Shown here: positions 7,761-16,299 of the stretch, piece after piece
Position numbering within the stretch: position 1 is the stretch's first letter
Layout: each line of letters starts with the position of its first letter
DNA from: Mucilaginibacter sp. OK268
GTDB taxonomy: Bacteria; Bacteroidota; Bacteroidia; Sphingobacteriales; Sphingobacteriaceae
DNA: 64,000 nucleotides
Assembly (NCBI RefSeq): GCF_900103125.1
Contig: NZ_FNJV01000004.1
Location: forward strand, 372,001 to 436,000
Direction: 5' to 3'
Notes under the pieces: model-generated
Database searches by the model: none
Seen by the model: only the letters and a program-made list of their open reading frames with translations
Told to the model about the DNA's origin: nothing
Program-made: the position numbers and the translations under genes

Positions 7761-9167
7761 ATGAAAAACGTATTTATATTGCTCTTTTTACTGCCATTTA
7801 CCGCACTGGCTCAGCAAAACTATTCAACCTCCATTGATAATTTTATGCAGGCTCAGGTTGCAGTAAATAACTTCAACGGGAATGTGCTGGTGGCAAAGGC
7901 CGGAAAAGTAATTTACCAGAAGGCGTTTGGTTACCGCAATTACGATACAAAACAGCTGCTTGATACCAATTCTGTGTTTGAATTGGCCTCTGTTTCTAAA
8001 CAATTTACGGCTATGGGAATCCTGATGCTGTTAGAGAAAGGGAAACTTTCATTAACTGACTCCCTGCGAAAGTTTTTCCCTCAGCTTCCATACAAAGGTG
8101 TAACCATACAAAACCTGCTCACACATACATCGGGTTTGCCCGATTATATGACCGCGATGGAAAATAAGTGGGATCATAAAAAGATCGCGTTTAATGATGA
8201 TATGATCAATTTTCTGGCTTCAGAAAAAGTTCCGGCGAATTTTGCTCCCGGCAAAAAGTTTGAGTATTCCAATACCGGCTATGCTATCCTGGCCAGCATT
8301 ATTGAAAAAGTATCGGGCTTAACTTATCGGTACTTTATGTATAAAAATATTTTTGTGCCCTTGCGGATGGATCACTCGCAGGTTTATAATACCAGGCGCT
8401 CAACAAAAGATACCATTGCCAATTATGCGTATGGATTTGTTTTTGCAGACAGTCTGAAAAAATATGTACTTCCCGACAGCTTAACAAAGGACGACGTAGT
8501 TTTTTACCTGGATGGGATAGAAGGTGACGGTACTATCAATTCAACAACCGGCGATCTGTTAAAGTGGGATCAGGCATTAAAAAATCACAGCTTATTGGGC
8601 CTGGCTACCCAAAACGAAATGCTTTCAACGCAATCATTGATGGATACTGTAACTAAAAAATACTATGGTTATGGTGTAAGTATCGGTGCAGATCAGTTTG
8701 GGGTTGTTATCAGTCATAGCGGTGGATGGCCGGGTTACCATACTATTTTAACGCGTTATCCGGTAAAAGATGTCACCATCATCATTTTATCAAATAACGA
8801 ATCGGATGTTTCCAGTATAGCCTATGGTATTACCGGGATCTTATTTGACATGAAGGTAGCCTTACCTTATGTTCATAAAGAAATAGCTGTCGATGCTACT
8901 ATATTAAACAGGTATTTGGGTAGTTATTCACGTAAGCTCCAGACTTTAACCCTTAGTTTCGATATCATCAAAAAAGATGGGAAACTATATCGCCATCAGA
9001 ATGGGATAGCCGATGTGGAACTCAAACCCGAATCTAACACCCGGTTCTTTTACGCCGATGGTACAGACAGGCAGATAGAATTTGAAACCGATAAAACCGG
9101 TAAAGTTACCGGAGGCTGGTTCATCAATACAGGGGTCCGGTCTGAACTGCATAAGGCAAAAAAATAA
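7761..9167 (+). CDS. Secreted serine hydrolase of the beta-lactamase (class C/AmpC-like) family
   Basis: A 468-residue protein with a signal peptide (MKNVFILLFLLPFTALAQ). The serine-hydrolase motifs are present: S77-V-S-K80 (nucleophile and base), Y169-S-N171, and H319-S-G321. The fold spans about residues 25-375; the remaining 90 residues form a beta-rich C-terminal domain. Family members are D-amino-acid peptidases, esterases or related enzymes rather than true beta-lactamases, and the substrate cannot be read from sequence. The gene stands alone, with about 120 bp before the rhamnosidase gene. A second, unrelated-looking member lies at 53473-55002. Confidence 0.88.
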   Translation: MKNVFILLFLLPFTALAQQNYSTSIDNFMQAQVAVNNFNGNVLVAKAGKVIYQKAFGYRNYDTKQLLDTNSVFELASVSKQFTAMGILMLLEKGKLSLTDSLRKFFPQLPYKGVTIQNLLTHTSGLPDYMTAMENKWDHKKIAFNDDMINFLASEKVPANFAPGKKFEYSNTGYAILASIIEKVSGLTYRYFMYKNIFVPLRMDHSQVYNTRRSTKDTIANYAYGFVFADSLKKYVLPDSLTKDDVVFYLDGIEGDGTINSTTGDLLKWDQALKNHSLLGLATQNEMLSTQSLMDTVTKKYYGYGVSIGADQFGVVISHSGGWPGYHTILTRYPVKDVTIIILSNNESDVSSIAYGITGILFDMKVALPYVHKEIAVDATILNRYLGSYSRKLQTLTLSFDIIKKDGKLYRHQNGIADVELKPESNTRFFYADGTDRQIEFETDKTGKVTGGWFINTGVRSELHKAKK

Positions 9168-9292
9168 CGCAGGCAGACTGATATGGCATTTGCGTTTGCA
9201 GATGAGGTATATGCTAAATCAATTAACTACTTTAGCTATAATTATATGCCAACGGCCTAACCCCTGCTGTTAATTGCCATAAGTAAAACGTG

Positions 9293-11674
9293 ATGATGAA
9301 AATATTTTTTAAGCACTTCCTGTTGCTCTGTTGCTTATTGATCACCGCTACAGCCTGGTCGCAAACCATTTCTCCATCGCTGTTGCGCGGTCATTGGAAA
9401 GCCGTGTGGATCACCGCGCCCGATGAGCCGGCAAAGGATTACGGTGTTTATCATTTCCGGAAAAATATCAGTCTGAGTGCTAAACCCGCATCGTTTATGG
9501 TACATGTATCGGCCGATAACCGGTATAAGCTGTACGTGAACCAAACGCTGGTATCGCTAGGTCCGGCCCGTGGCGATACTTATTACTGGAATTACGAAAC
9601 CATCGACCTGGCTCCATACCTCAAAGCAGGCAACAACAGCGTAGCCGCCCTGGTTTGGAACGAGGGCGATTACCGTCCCGAGGCGCAGATCTCTATCCGT
9701 ACGGGCTTCATTATGCAGGGTAATACCACTGCTGAAGAAATAGTGAATACCGATAAAACCTGGAAATGCATCCGTGATAAAGCTTACCGGCCGCTTACCG
9801 GGATAGGTTATCATCCTTATTACGTTGCAGGGCCGGGCGAATTGGTAGATATGAGCGCCGCCATCAAAAACTGGAACGCTATTGATTTTGACGACAGCTC
9901 CTGGAAAAATGCCAGTAAAATCGACTTTGGTAACCCTAAAGGTACCGTGAATGCTTTTGGCTGGATGCTGGTACCCTCATCATTGCCGCAAATGGAATTG
10001 AAATATCAGCGTATACCCTCACTTCGTAAAGCAGAGGGTGTAAGTGTGCCCAAATCTTTTCCATCAGTAAAAACAACGTTAACCATACCGGCCAATACCA
10101 CAGCTACTTTGCTGCTCGATCAAACTTACTTAACCAACGCTTTTGTAACACTTAATTTTAGCAAGGGGAAAAACGCGGCTATTAAATTAACCTATGCCGA
10201 ATCGATGTTCAATAGCTTGAATCATGGTATAGTTAAAGGTAACCGAAACGATGTGGATGGTAAAATTTTTGCCGGTCGTAGGGATAGTATTACTGCCGAT
10301 GGTTCGGCTGGTCAAACATTCACTACCCTGGCCTGGCGTACTTACCGCTACATTCAGTTACAGGTTAAAACCGGGGATGAGCCTTTGGTTATCGATGATA
10401 TTTTCGGCACCTTCACCGGTTACCCATTCCAGCTCAATGCAAAGCTGGAAACAGGCAAGCCCGAAATGCAAAAAATACTGGACATTGGCTGGCGCACTGC
10501 CCGCCTTTGCGCCGGCGAAACTTATACCGACTGCCCCTACTACGAGCAGTTGCAATATGTAGGTGATACCCGCATCCAGGCCCTGGTATCCTATTATAAT
10601 AGTGGCGACGACAGGCTGGCCCGCAACGCTATCAACCAGATGGATCAATCGCGTATTGCCGAAGGTTTAACGCTGAGCCGTCATCCATCCTTCTCACCAC
10701 AGATCATCTCCACCTTTTCCTTATGGTACATCGGGATGCTGCATGATTACTGGATGTACCGGCCCGACAGCGCCTTTGTAAAAGATAAGATGGAAGGGGC
10801 AAGGGCTGTGCTGGCTTTCTTTGGTAAATACGAACAGGCCGATGGTTCGCTGAAAGATACACCCTATTGGACTTTTGTGGACTGGGTAAACGACAAAGGC
10901 TGGGATTTTGGCGAAGCCCCGCAAAGTAAAGATGGCCATTCGGCGGTGTTGGATCTGCAACTGATGTGGGCCTATAGCCAGGCTGCCGAAATGGAAGCAA
11001 AGATGGGTATGCCCGCTTTCGCCCAAATGTACAAGGCCAAAGCCGCACAGTTAAAAACTACTATTCAAAATAAATACTGGGATGCCGGCAGGCAGTTGTA
11101 TGCCGATACGGAGGATAAGCAACTGTTTTCGCAGCACACCAATACCCTGGCGGTATTAACCGGTATGCTGGCCAGTGCTGATGCTACAGCAGTATGTAAA
11201 AAAATGCTTACCGATACTACCATCACCAAATGCACCATCTACTTTAAATATTACCTGCACCAGGCTTTAATAAAAGGGGGTTTTGGTGACGACTACCTGC
11301 AATGGCTGGATATATGGCGCAAGAACATCGATATGGGCCTGACCACCTGGGCCGAAATATCCGACCTGGAACATAACCGCTCCGACTGCCACGCCTGGGG
11401 CGCCAGTCCCAACATTGAGTTTTACCGGACGGTATTAGGGGTAGATAGCTACGCGCCGGGCTTTAACCAGGTTAAGATTGAGCCCCATTTAGGCGATTTA
11501 AAAAATGTAAGCGGCGAGATCCCGCACCCTAATGGGAAACTATCCGTAAAATATCAATTGGCGAAAAATAAATGGACGGTCTGGATCAACCTGCCGCCAA
11601 ATACATCGGGTGTGTTGGTATGGAAAGGTAAAAGTTATTCTTTAAAAGCCGGGGAGAACAAACTGATTATTTAA
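9293..11674 (+). CDS. Alpha-L-rhamnosidase-like glycoside hydrolase (GH78)
   Basis: A 793-residue secreted enzyme with a signal peptide (LLLCCLLITATAWSQ). Beta-sandwich domains come first (about 25-380; HVSADNRYKLYVNQTLVSLG is a typical binding-domain segment), then an (alpha/alpha)6 barrel, then a C-terminal beta domain. TDCPYYEQLQYVGD matches the GH78 motif with D413, E418 (likely general acid) and D425 at the expected spacing of 5 and 12. TTWAEIS places the second catalytic Glu at 688, followed by the expected H-x-W segment. It probably cuts rhamnose from plant glycans or glycosides; a narrower specificity is not readable. GTG at 9290 and ATGs at 9293 and 9296 are all possible starts. Confidence 0.88.
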   Translation: MMKIFFKHFLLLCCLLITATAWSQTISPSLLRGHWKAVWITAPDEPAKDYGVYHFRKNISLSAKPASFMVHVSADNRYKLYVNQTLVSLGPARGDTYYWNYETIDLAPYLKAGNNSVAALVWNEGDYRPEAQISIRTGFIMQGNTTAEEIVNTDKTWKCIRDKAYRPLTGIGYHPYYVAGPGELVDMSAAIKNWNAIDFDDSSWKNASKIDFGNPKGTVNAFGWMLVPSSLPQMELKYQRIPSLRKAEGVSVPKSFPSVKTTLTIPANTTATLLLDQTYLTNAFVTLNFSKGKNAAIKLTYAESMFNSLNHGIVKGNRNDVDGKIFAGRRDSITADGSAGQTFTTLAWRTYRYIQLQVKTGDEPLVIDDIFGTFTGYPFQLNAKLETGKPEMQKILDIGWRTARLCAGETYTDCPYYEQLQYVGDTRIQALVSYYNSGDDRLARNAINQMDQSRIAEGLTLSRHPSFSPQIISTFSLWYIGMLHDYWMYRPDSAFVKDKMEGARAVLAFFGKYEQADGSLKDTPYWTFVDWVNDKGWDFGEAPQSKDGHSAVLDLQLMWAYSQAAEMEAKMGMPAFAQMYKAKAAQLKTTIQNKYWDAGRQLYADTEDKQLFSQHTNTLAVLTGMLASADATAVCKKMLTDTTITKCTIYFKYYLHQALIKGGFGDDYLQWLDIWRKNIDMGLTTWAEISDLEHNRSDCHAWGASPNIEFYRTVLGVDSYAPGFNQVKIEPHLGDLKNVSGEIPHPNGKLSVKYQLAKNKWTVWINLPPNTSGVLVWKGKSYSLKAGENKLII

Positions 11675-11772
11675 ATTGGAGCAGCGATGAACTAATAATA
11701 GTTTGTCATGCCGTGTTTAAAACCATAGAGCTTTGAAGGTGAAATGACGCATTCAATTATTTATAAAGAATA

Positions 11773-11907
11773 TGTCATTGCGTAGCGTGGACAACCGACC
11801 GGAGAGAGCTCATTAATGCCGTAAAAAACAATTGACATCATTAATAATCTCCTCGCCTGCATATTGAAGGCGAGGAGATTGCTTCGTCGTTCCTCCTCGC
11901 AATGACA
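11773..11907 (-). repeat. MITE-like repeat, GTCATTGCGAGG family (inverted copy)
   Basis: About 135 bp. Read on the minus strand it starts TGTCATTGCGAGGAGGAACG, passes GAGATTATTAAT and ATTAATGAGCTC, then CGGTCGGTTGTC, and ends CGCAATGACA. Order and spacing match the copies at 13294-13450 and 52390-52549. The rest of the 400-bp gap before the P460 gene holds no gene. Confidence 0.75.
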
Positions 11908-12080
11908 TGAGGGAGACGCTGACGGTTGAAGCATCTATTGTGCGACATACATGTAGAAGAAGATCCGACACTCCGTTCAGGATGACAAATTGTGAGGGAT
12001 TATTTAATATATTGATTTTCAGGCAGAGCTCCATCTTTAAAAGGTGATATTGGCATAATGTCTTCATGGTCAAATATTTG

Positions 12081-12088
12081 TAGATTTG
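12081..12088 (+). promoter_or_regulatory. -7 element (TAGATTTG) for cytochrome P460
   Basis: TAGATTTG fits TAnnTTTG and lies 24 nt before the P460 start. No TTG stands at the preferred distance upstream. Confidence 0.45.
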
Positions 12089-12112
12089 ATAAAGCCAATT
12101 AAACCCAAACCT

Positions 12113-12604
12113 ATGAAAAAAATAATTATAGTAGGCCTGCTAAGCCTGATGGTGATCATGATGTATTCATTTAGCCGGGCCGAAAAGAAAAGCCCTGAAG
12201 GTATTTCAATCCCGGAAGGTTACCGGAACTGGACGCATGTGAAAACGGCAGTTAACAATCCTACTTTCGCGTCACATTCGGGTTTTCATCATATCTATGC
12301 CAATCCAAAAGCTCTGGAAGGTTATAAAACAGGCCAGTTTGCCGATGGCGCTATTATCGTGTTTGACGTATTGGAATCTCTCCCTCAAAAAAACGGGGAT
12401 ATTTACGAAGGCAAAAGAAAGCTGATAGATGTAATGGTTAAAAACAGCTCCCAGTTTAACGAAACAGGCGGCTGGGGATATGAGGAGTTTATTTACAGCG
12501 ATAGTGTAACCACAAAAGCATTACACCCTACCAAAGAACAATGCTTTAACTGTCATAACACCCGGAAAGCAAATAGCTTCATTTTTAGTAATTACAGGAG
12601 TTAG
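12113..12604 (+). CDS. Cytochrome P460 family c-type cytochrome
   Basis: A 163-residue exported protein with an N-terminal hydrophobic signal or anchor (MKKIIIVGLLSLMVIMMYSF). The P460 domain starts at about residue 33 (IPEGYRNWTHVKTAV, the family hallmark) and a single heme-binding site C144-F-N-C147-H148 lies near the C-terminus. P460 proteins bind a modified c-heme and can oxidise hydroxylamine, but many Bacteroidota homologues have no proven activity and the lysine crosslink cannot be judged here. The start at 12113 (ATG) is preferred over an upstream TTG at 12086, which overlaps the -7 element. No redox partner is adjacent. Confidence 0.85.
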   Translation: MKKIIIVGLLSLMVIMMYSFSRAEKKSPEGISIPEGYRNWTHVKTAVNNPTFASHSGFHHIYANPKALEGYKTGQFADGAIIVFDVLESLPQKNGDIYEGKRKLIDVMVKNSSQFNETGGWGYEEFIYSDSVTTKALHPTKEQCFNCHNTRKANSFIFSNYRS

Positions 12605-12643
12605 CGGAACCTGACCCTTACGCTCGTTTGGCACTACAAAGCT

Positions 12644-12776
12644 TGTCATCCTGAACGGAATGAAGGATGACATTGGAGGAAGATTTTCCGCTACCGCAAG
12701 CGTTCCGCTTGTGGTCACCATGATTTGCAATAACCCAACTAATCAATTTACCACAAGCGGGACGCTTGCGGCAAAT
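12644..12776. repeat. Inverted repeat, CCGCAAGCGT/ACGCTTGCGG type, beside a GTCATCCTGAACGGA hairpin
   Basis: GTCATCCTGAACGGA and AATGAAGGATGAC form a short hairpin at 12646-12671. TTCCGCTACCGCAAGCGTTC then pairs with ACCACAAGCGGGACGCTTGC near 12753-12773. A related unit starts near 13112. Confidence 0.55.
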
Positions 12777-12787
12777 TGGATTAGAAT

Positions 12788-12979
12788 TCATTTTGAACCT
12801 TCTTTTTCTCCTTCTGGTTCTTGGGGGCTGGAAGTAGTCTGAGATTTGTCAGATACTGTATCGTTGGCTTCCATATTAGGTTCCATTTTATTACCACTTT
12901 TACTCCAAAAGAATTCCAAATTATATTTGTCTGATAGGGTTAGGTGGTGGTCATACGCTTCTGTCTCTTCGGTGGCCAT
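12788..12979 (-). CDS. Small acidic hypothetical protein
   Basis: A 63-residue frame with an ATG start at 12979 (MATEETEAYDHHLTLSDKYN) and a hydrophilic, Glu/Ser/Pro-rich second half ending EGEKEGSK. It lies between repeat blocks but does not itself read like repeat sequence, and its amino-acid use is protein-like. There is no signal peptide, membrane segment or known motif. Without homologues it could be a chance frame. Confidence 0.4.
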   Translation of the reverse strand: MATEETEAYDHHLTLSDKYNLEFFWSKSGNKMEPNMEANDTVSDKSQTTSSPQEPEGEKEGSK

Positions 12980-13293
12980 AATGTTTGATTTTAAGGGTTA
13001 ATAAAAAATGCGTTGGCAATGCGATTAATAAATAATAATGTGTAACGTTTAGTTTATCAGGAAGTTAAATAATTTGCCACGGTTTTTAAATGTTTATTTT
13101 GTTCGATTGCTGTTCCGCTACCGCAAGCGTCCCACTTGTGATCGTCATGATTTGCCCGTATTAGCGCAAGTCTTGTGTGTGGACCCGCGGGGCGATGACT
13201 TGTGCTTATATGCCGGGCATTGAAGTCACAAGTCAGCCTTTGCCCACAAGGTCGCTGCACAAGACTTGCGCCAAAAAAGGATTTAAATAAAAA
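12980..13293. repeat. Repeat-rich gap with a CCGCAAGCGT unit and a long GCGCAAGTCTTG hairpin
   Basis: TTCCGCTACCGCAAGCGTCC at about 13115 repeats the unit at 12689. GCGCAAGTCTTGTG near 13164 is mirrored by CACAAGACTTGCGC near 13257, giving about 14-bp arms around some 80 bp. Nothing coding is convincing. Confidence 0.5.
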
Positions 13294-13450
13294 CGCGTCA
13301 TTGCGAGGCGCGAAGCAATCTCTATACTTTACAGAGCAACTAGTTAGGTAATGAACCTGCTTATGTAGAGATTATTAATATTGTGTTTGTTTTTTATCGA
13401 TATTAATGAGCTCCCTCTGGTCGGTTGTCTTCGTGCCTCGCAATGACGCG
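13294..13450 (+). repeat. MITE-like repeat, GTCATTGCGAGG family
   Basis: 157 bp with terminal inverted repeats: left CGCGTCATTGCGAGGCGCGA, right end CCTCGCAATGACGCG. Internal inverted arms AATCTCTA/TAGAGATT are followed by GAGATTATTAATATT, then ATTAATGAGCTCCC and CTGGTCGGTT. No open frame is conserved inside it, so it is a non-autonomous element or a structured repeat. Confidence 0.8.
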
Positions 13451-13568
13451 TGAAAAAGAGCGCAAGTAGATATAAGCCAAGCGAATTTTGGTAATTACGC
13501 TGCTGTTGACCGCAGAATTGTGACGTCGCCATTATTTTCCTAATTAGCGTACTTATTTATATTTGAGG

Positions 13569-14441
13569 ATGGAATTAAGTCAAACTAAACCACAGATCAA
13601 GAAATCAATTCTTGTATATCTCTTACTCACTTTAGTATTCAGCGCTATTGTTTGGGTATTGACCCTACACCAGGGTACAGGCCGGATCGGCGGGCGTATA
13701 TATGGATACGGTATTATGTGGTGCCCTGCCCTGGCAACTTACCTAACGTGTAAAATACTCAAACTCGACTTTACACGCCTGGCCTGGCAATGGGGAAAAC
13801 CGAAATATCAGGTTTGGGCTTATTTTGTACCGCTGATATACGCGGCGATCAGCTATGGCATTATCTGGATGATGGGATGGGGCGGATTTTATAATAAACA
13901 GTTCATCAAAGAAGCCGCACAGTCCCTGGGATGGAGTAATCTTCCCGATAGTGTTTTTATTCCCTTGTTTTTCCTGGTAAATGGCGTCCTGGGCTTTTTC
14001 GCGAGTATGTCTACGGCATTGGGCGAAGAGATAGGATGGCGGGGATTCCTGGTGCCCCAACTCAGTAAAATTAGCGGCTTCACTGCTACCTCTTTGATAA
14101 CCGGGATTATCTGGGCTGTATGGCATTTTCCTTTAATCATATGGGGAAGCTATAACGGTGGCACGCCCTTCTGGTACAGCTTAACCTGCTTTACGGTAGC
14201 TATAGTAAGTATGAGTTTCATTTGCACCTGGTTCAGACTAAAATCAGGTAGCTTGTGGACCGGCGTTATGCTGCATGCCAGTCATAACCTTTTTGTTCAA
14301 ACTTTTTTTACACCAATGACAGTTGCTAACGCACAAACCAAGTATTTTGCTGACGAATTTGGGGCGGTTATAGCTCTTGTATCTGTTTGCTTCGCGATTT
14401 ACTTTTGGACAAGGCGAAAAGAATTAAGTGTAGCGAGATAA
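13569..14441 (+). CDS. CPBP-family intramembrane glutamic endopeptidase (CAAX protease/Abi type)
   Basis: A 290-residue polytopic membrane protein with about eight hydrophobic segments. The CPBP motifs are present: E153-E154-I-G-W-R-G (motif 1), then GIIWAVWHFPLIIWG with the motif-2 His, and MLHASHNLFVQ with the third conserved His/Asn. Family members cleave proteins in the membrane; in bacteria they can process peptides or give immunity, but this copy has no bacteriocin-like neighbour. ATG at 13569 is chosen over a TTG two codons earlier. The gene is flanked by repeat blocks on both sides. Confidence 0.87.
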   Translation: MELSQTKPQIKKSILVYLLLTLVFSAIVWVLTLHQGTGRIGGRIYGYGIMWCPALATYLTCKILKLDFTRLAWQWGKPKYQVWAYFVPLIYAAISYGIIWMMGWGGFYNKQFIKEAAQSLGWSNLPDSVFIPLFFLVNGVLGFFASMSTALGEEIGWRGFLVPQLSKISGFTATSLITGIIWAVWHFPLIIWGSYNGGTPFWYSLTCFTVAIVSMSFICTWFRLKSGSLWTGVMLHASHNLFVQTFFTPMTVANAQTKYFADEFGAVIALVSVCFAIYFWTRRKELSVAR

Positions 14442-14464
14442 GGAAAGCAATAAAGAAAAGCCAC

Positions 14465-14712
14465 TCCCTTGCGCTCGTTTGCAACGAGTGCTTAACATGG
14501 GTTTGCATTTAAAACGCTATGGCGATGCAATAAGCACTCGTTGCAAACGAGCGCAAGCAGATCAAGATACTCCGTAGGAGTAAAAGCTTTGTAGAAAATA
14601 AACAATAAACATTTAGCATGCCGTAGGTATGCAACCCGAGTACAGTACCTACGGCACTTACCCTGGAACGGCTATTTTCTACAAAGCATTAACCCCGATG
14701 GGGTTGCAAGGG
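14465..14712. repeat. Nested inverted repeats between the CPBP gene and a small unknown
   Basis: GCGCTCGTTTGCAACGAGTG at 14471 is mirrored by CACTCGTTGCAAACGAGCGC near 14555. Next, AAGCTTTGTAGAAAATA (about 14584) pairs with TATTTTCTACAAAGC (about 14672), enclosing GCCGTAGGTATGC. Two words that often mark Bacteroidota intergenic repeats flank this, ACTCCGTAGGAGT and ACCCCGATGGGGT. The region is all stem-forming repeat. Confidence 0.6.
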
Positions 14713-14743
14713 GGCACAAGTAGAAGCGGAGCGTTATCAATAG

Positions 14744-15154
14744 TTAATTTCTGGGGGTGTTAATCCATTTTTCCCAAAATGCACTTTGCTCTATTATAAG
14801 TCCAACCCTCTCAGCAGGAGCAGGATCAAATATTTCTACCAATTGTTCAATTGCAGCCTTTTTACCAAGTACAAGCGAATATGCTTTTAGCCCTGAACTC
14901 ATGTCCCGAGCCATTCTGGAAGGGTGAACATTCGTCACCGAACCCTGACATAATATAAAAAGTTGTTTCTCTTCAAGAAGTTGCCTCAATTTAAAAAGGG
15001 AATCAAGAAAATCATACCCCTCTATGTTAATTAAATTAATCTCTTTTGAAGAAAGATCAAGCGTTGCAACATTGCCATTCAGCCTGCCTTGTAAATGCGC
15101 TTCGAAAAATAAATTTACCTTGTCGGATATCGTAACTTGTCTGTCAAATTCCAT
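14744..15154 (-). CDS. Hypothetical cytoplasmic protein, 136 residues
   Basis: A soluble alpha/beta-looking protein (starts MEFDRQVTISDKVNLFFEAH, ends WEKWINTPRN) with no signal peptide or membrane helix. It has normal codon use, an ATG start, and an AT-rich upstream stretch, so it is likely real. I do not recognise a family. The middle holds a Cys (FILCQGSVTNVHPSRMARDM) with no obvious catalytic pattern. It is isolated, divergent from the pentose phosphate operon, and borders a repeat block. Confidence 0.6.
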   Translation of the reverse strand: MEFDRQVTISDKVNLFFEAHLQGRLNGNVATLDLSSKEINLINIEGYDFLDSLFKLRQLLEEKQLFILCQGSVTNVHPSRMARDMSSGLKAYSLVLGKKAAIEQLVEIFDPAPAERVGLIIEQSAFWEKWINTPRN

Positions 15155-15326
15155 TATTTGTAATTAGGATTATAAATATATTAATCATGGATGTGAATAC
15201 TATAATTTATTATCAATGCTGGCCAAAAACAACTTCCCTGTTTAAAAGTTTATAAAAAGTGTAATAAAAACAATCAATTCTAACGGGAATAACATTTAAT
15301 GGCGTTTTTGCCATTATTGAGTAAAA

Positions 15327-15334
15327 TACTTTTG
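15327..15334 (+). promoter_or_regulatory. Candidate -7 element for the pentose phosphate operon
   Basis: TACTTTTG matches TAnnTTTG 192 nt before the kinase start, with TTG 16 nt upstream at 15308. A weaker TAACTTTA lies at 15364-15371. A small ATGGC/GCCAT hairpin precedes it at about 15299-15314. The 370-bp gap otherwise looks empty. Confidence 0.4.
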
Positions 15335-15526
15335 ATTTCGGTTTGAAAAGAAAAAAGCTGCGCTAACTTTACCTTCGTGCTGCTTGTTGCTTATTGTATT
15401 AGTTACACTAATTTAATTGAATAATTAACAGTCAGATATTATTAAAAATGTGATATTTACGTGCGGGATTTTTTTAGCGGTTTAATCAGCCCCGGGCCGC
15501 ACCTAAATACAGTTAAATCTATACGA

Positions 15527-16276
15527 ATGAAGAACACGCCAACCAAGGTAAAAGTCCTCTCCATCGATATCGGTGGGTCACATATCAAAGCCACCATCCT
15601 GAATGAAAAGGGCGAGCTAAAAATGGATTATGATAAAATTGTAACGCCAGCGCCCGCCAGTCCCGAAAATTTAATAAAAGCCATCAAAACCCTGGTGAAG
15701 GATTTTCCGGCTTATGACTATATATCGGTAGGTTTTCCGGGATATGTAAAAAATGGCGTCATCAAAACGGCACCCAATCTGGGCACCAAATTATGGACCG
15801 GTTTTGACCTGAGCAAAAAGCTAAGCGAGGCTTTAGGTAAGCCAGCCAAGGTAGTAAACGACGCGGATATGCAGGGCCTGGGCGTAGTTGATGGCAAAGG
15901 CCTGGAAATGGTTATAACCCTGGGTACCGGTTTTGGTACTGCTTTGCTGATGGACGGCCATTTATTGCCCCACCTGGAATTGTCGCAATTGCCTGTTAAA
16001 ACCGATAGGAATTATGATGAATACATCGGCGAGAAAGCGCTGGAAAAACATGGCAAGGAAAGATGGAACAAGCGGATGGAGAAAGTTTTTGAAATTTTAA
16101 AAACTGTATTCAATTACGATACTTTATATATTGGCGGCGGCAACTCAGATAAGCTTACTTTTAAGCTGGATAAAAATATGAGGATAGTAACCAATGCCGA
16201 CGGTATAAAAGGCGGCTCAAGACTATGGCTGTCTGACGCGGAGAGCAGGATCACAAAAGCAACACCAACTAAATAA
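15527..16276 (+). CDS. ppgK: ROK-type polyphosphate glucokinase
   Basis: A 249-residue sugar kinase. Phosphate-binding DIGGSHIKATIL near residue 14, NDADMQGLG (catalytic Asp) in the middle, and TLGTGFGTALL as the second phosphate loop define a ROK glucokinase. The short length, absence of the ROK zinc motif CxCGxxGC, and the segment HLELSQLPVKTDRNYDEYIG with LYIGGGN near the end are features of polyphosphate/ATP glucokinases. It would feed glucose 6-phosphate to Zwf, encoded in the same operon. The start at 15527 gives the family N-terminus; an earlier in-frame GTG at 15461 adds an unlikely leader. The tkt start follows 23 nt after the stop. Confidence 0.85.
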   Translation: MKNTPTKVKVLSIDIGGSHIKATILNEKGELKMDYDKIVTPAPASPENLIKAIKTLVKDFPAYDYISVGFPGYVKNGVIKTAPNLGTKLWTGFDLSKKLSEALGKPAKVVNDADMQGLGVVDGKGLEMVITLGTGFGTALLMDGHLLPHLELSQLPVKTDRNYDEYIGEKALEKHGKERWNKRMEKVFEILKTVFNYDTLYIGGGNSDKLTFKLDKNMRIVTNADGIKGGSRLWLSDAESRITKATPTK

Positions 16277-16299
16277 AATCATACAACACCGAATTAACA

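Noticed and set aside
9082..9273. 63-codon frame after the serine hydrolase
   Set aside because: Mostly inside the hydrolase gene in another frame; the rest has no features.
12521..12842. Short frames on both strands after the P460 gene
   Set aside because: They read through inverted repeats and overlap the end of P460.
15461..15526. Upstream extension of the glucokinase
   Set aside because: The added 22 residues do not fit the family N-terminus; ATG at 15527 does.
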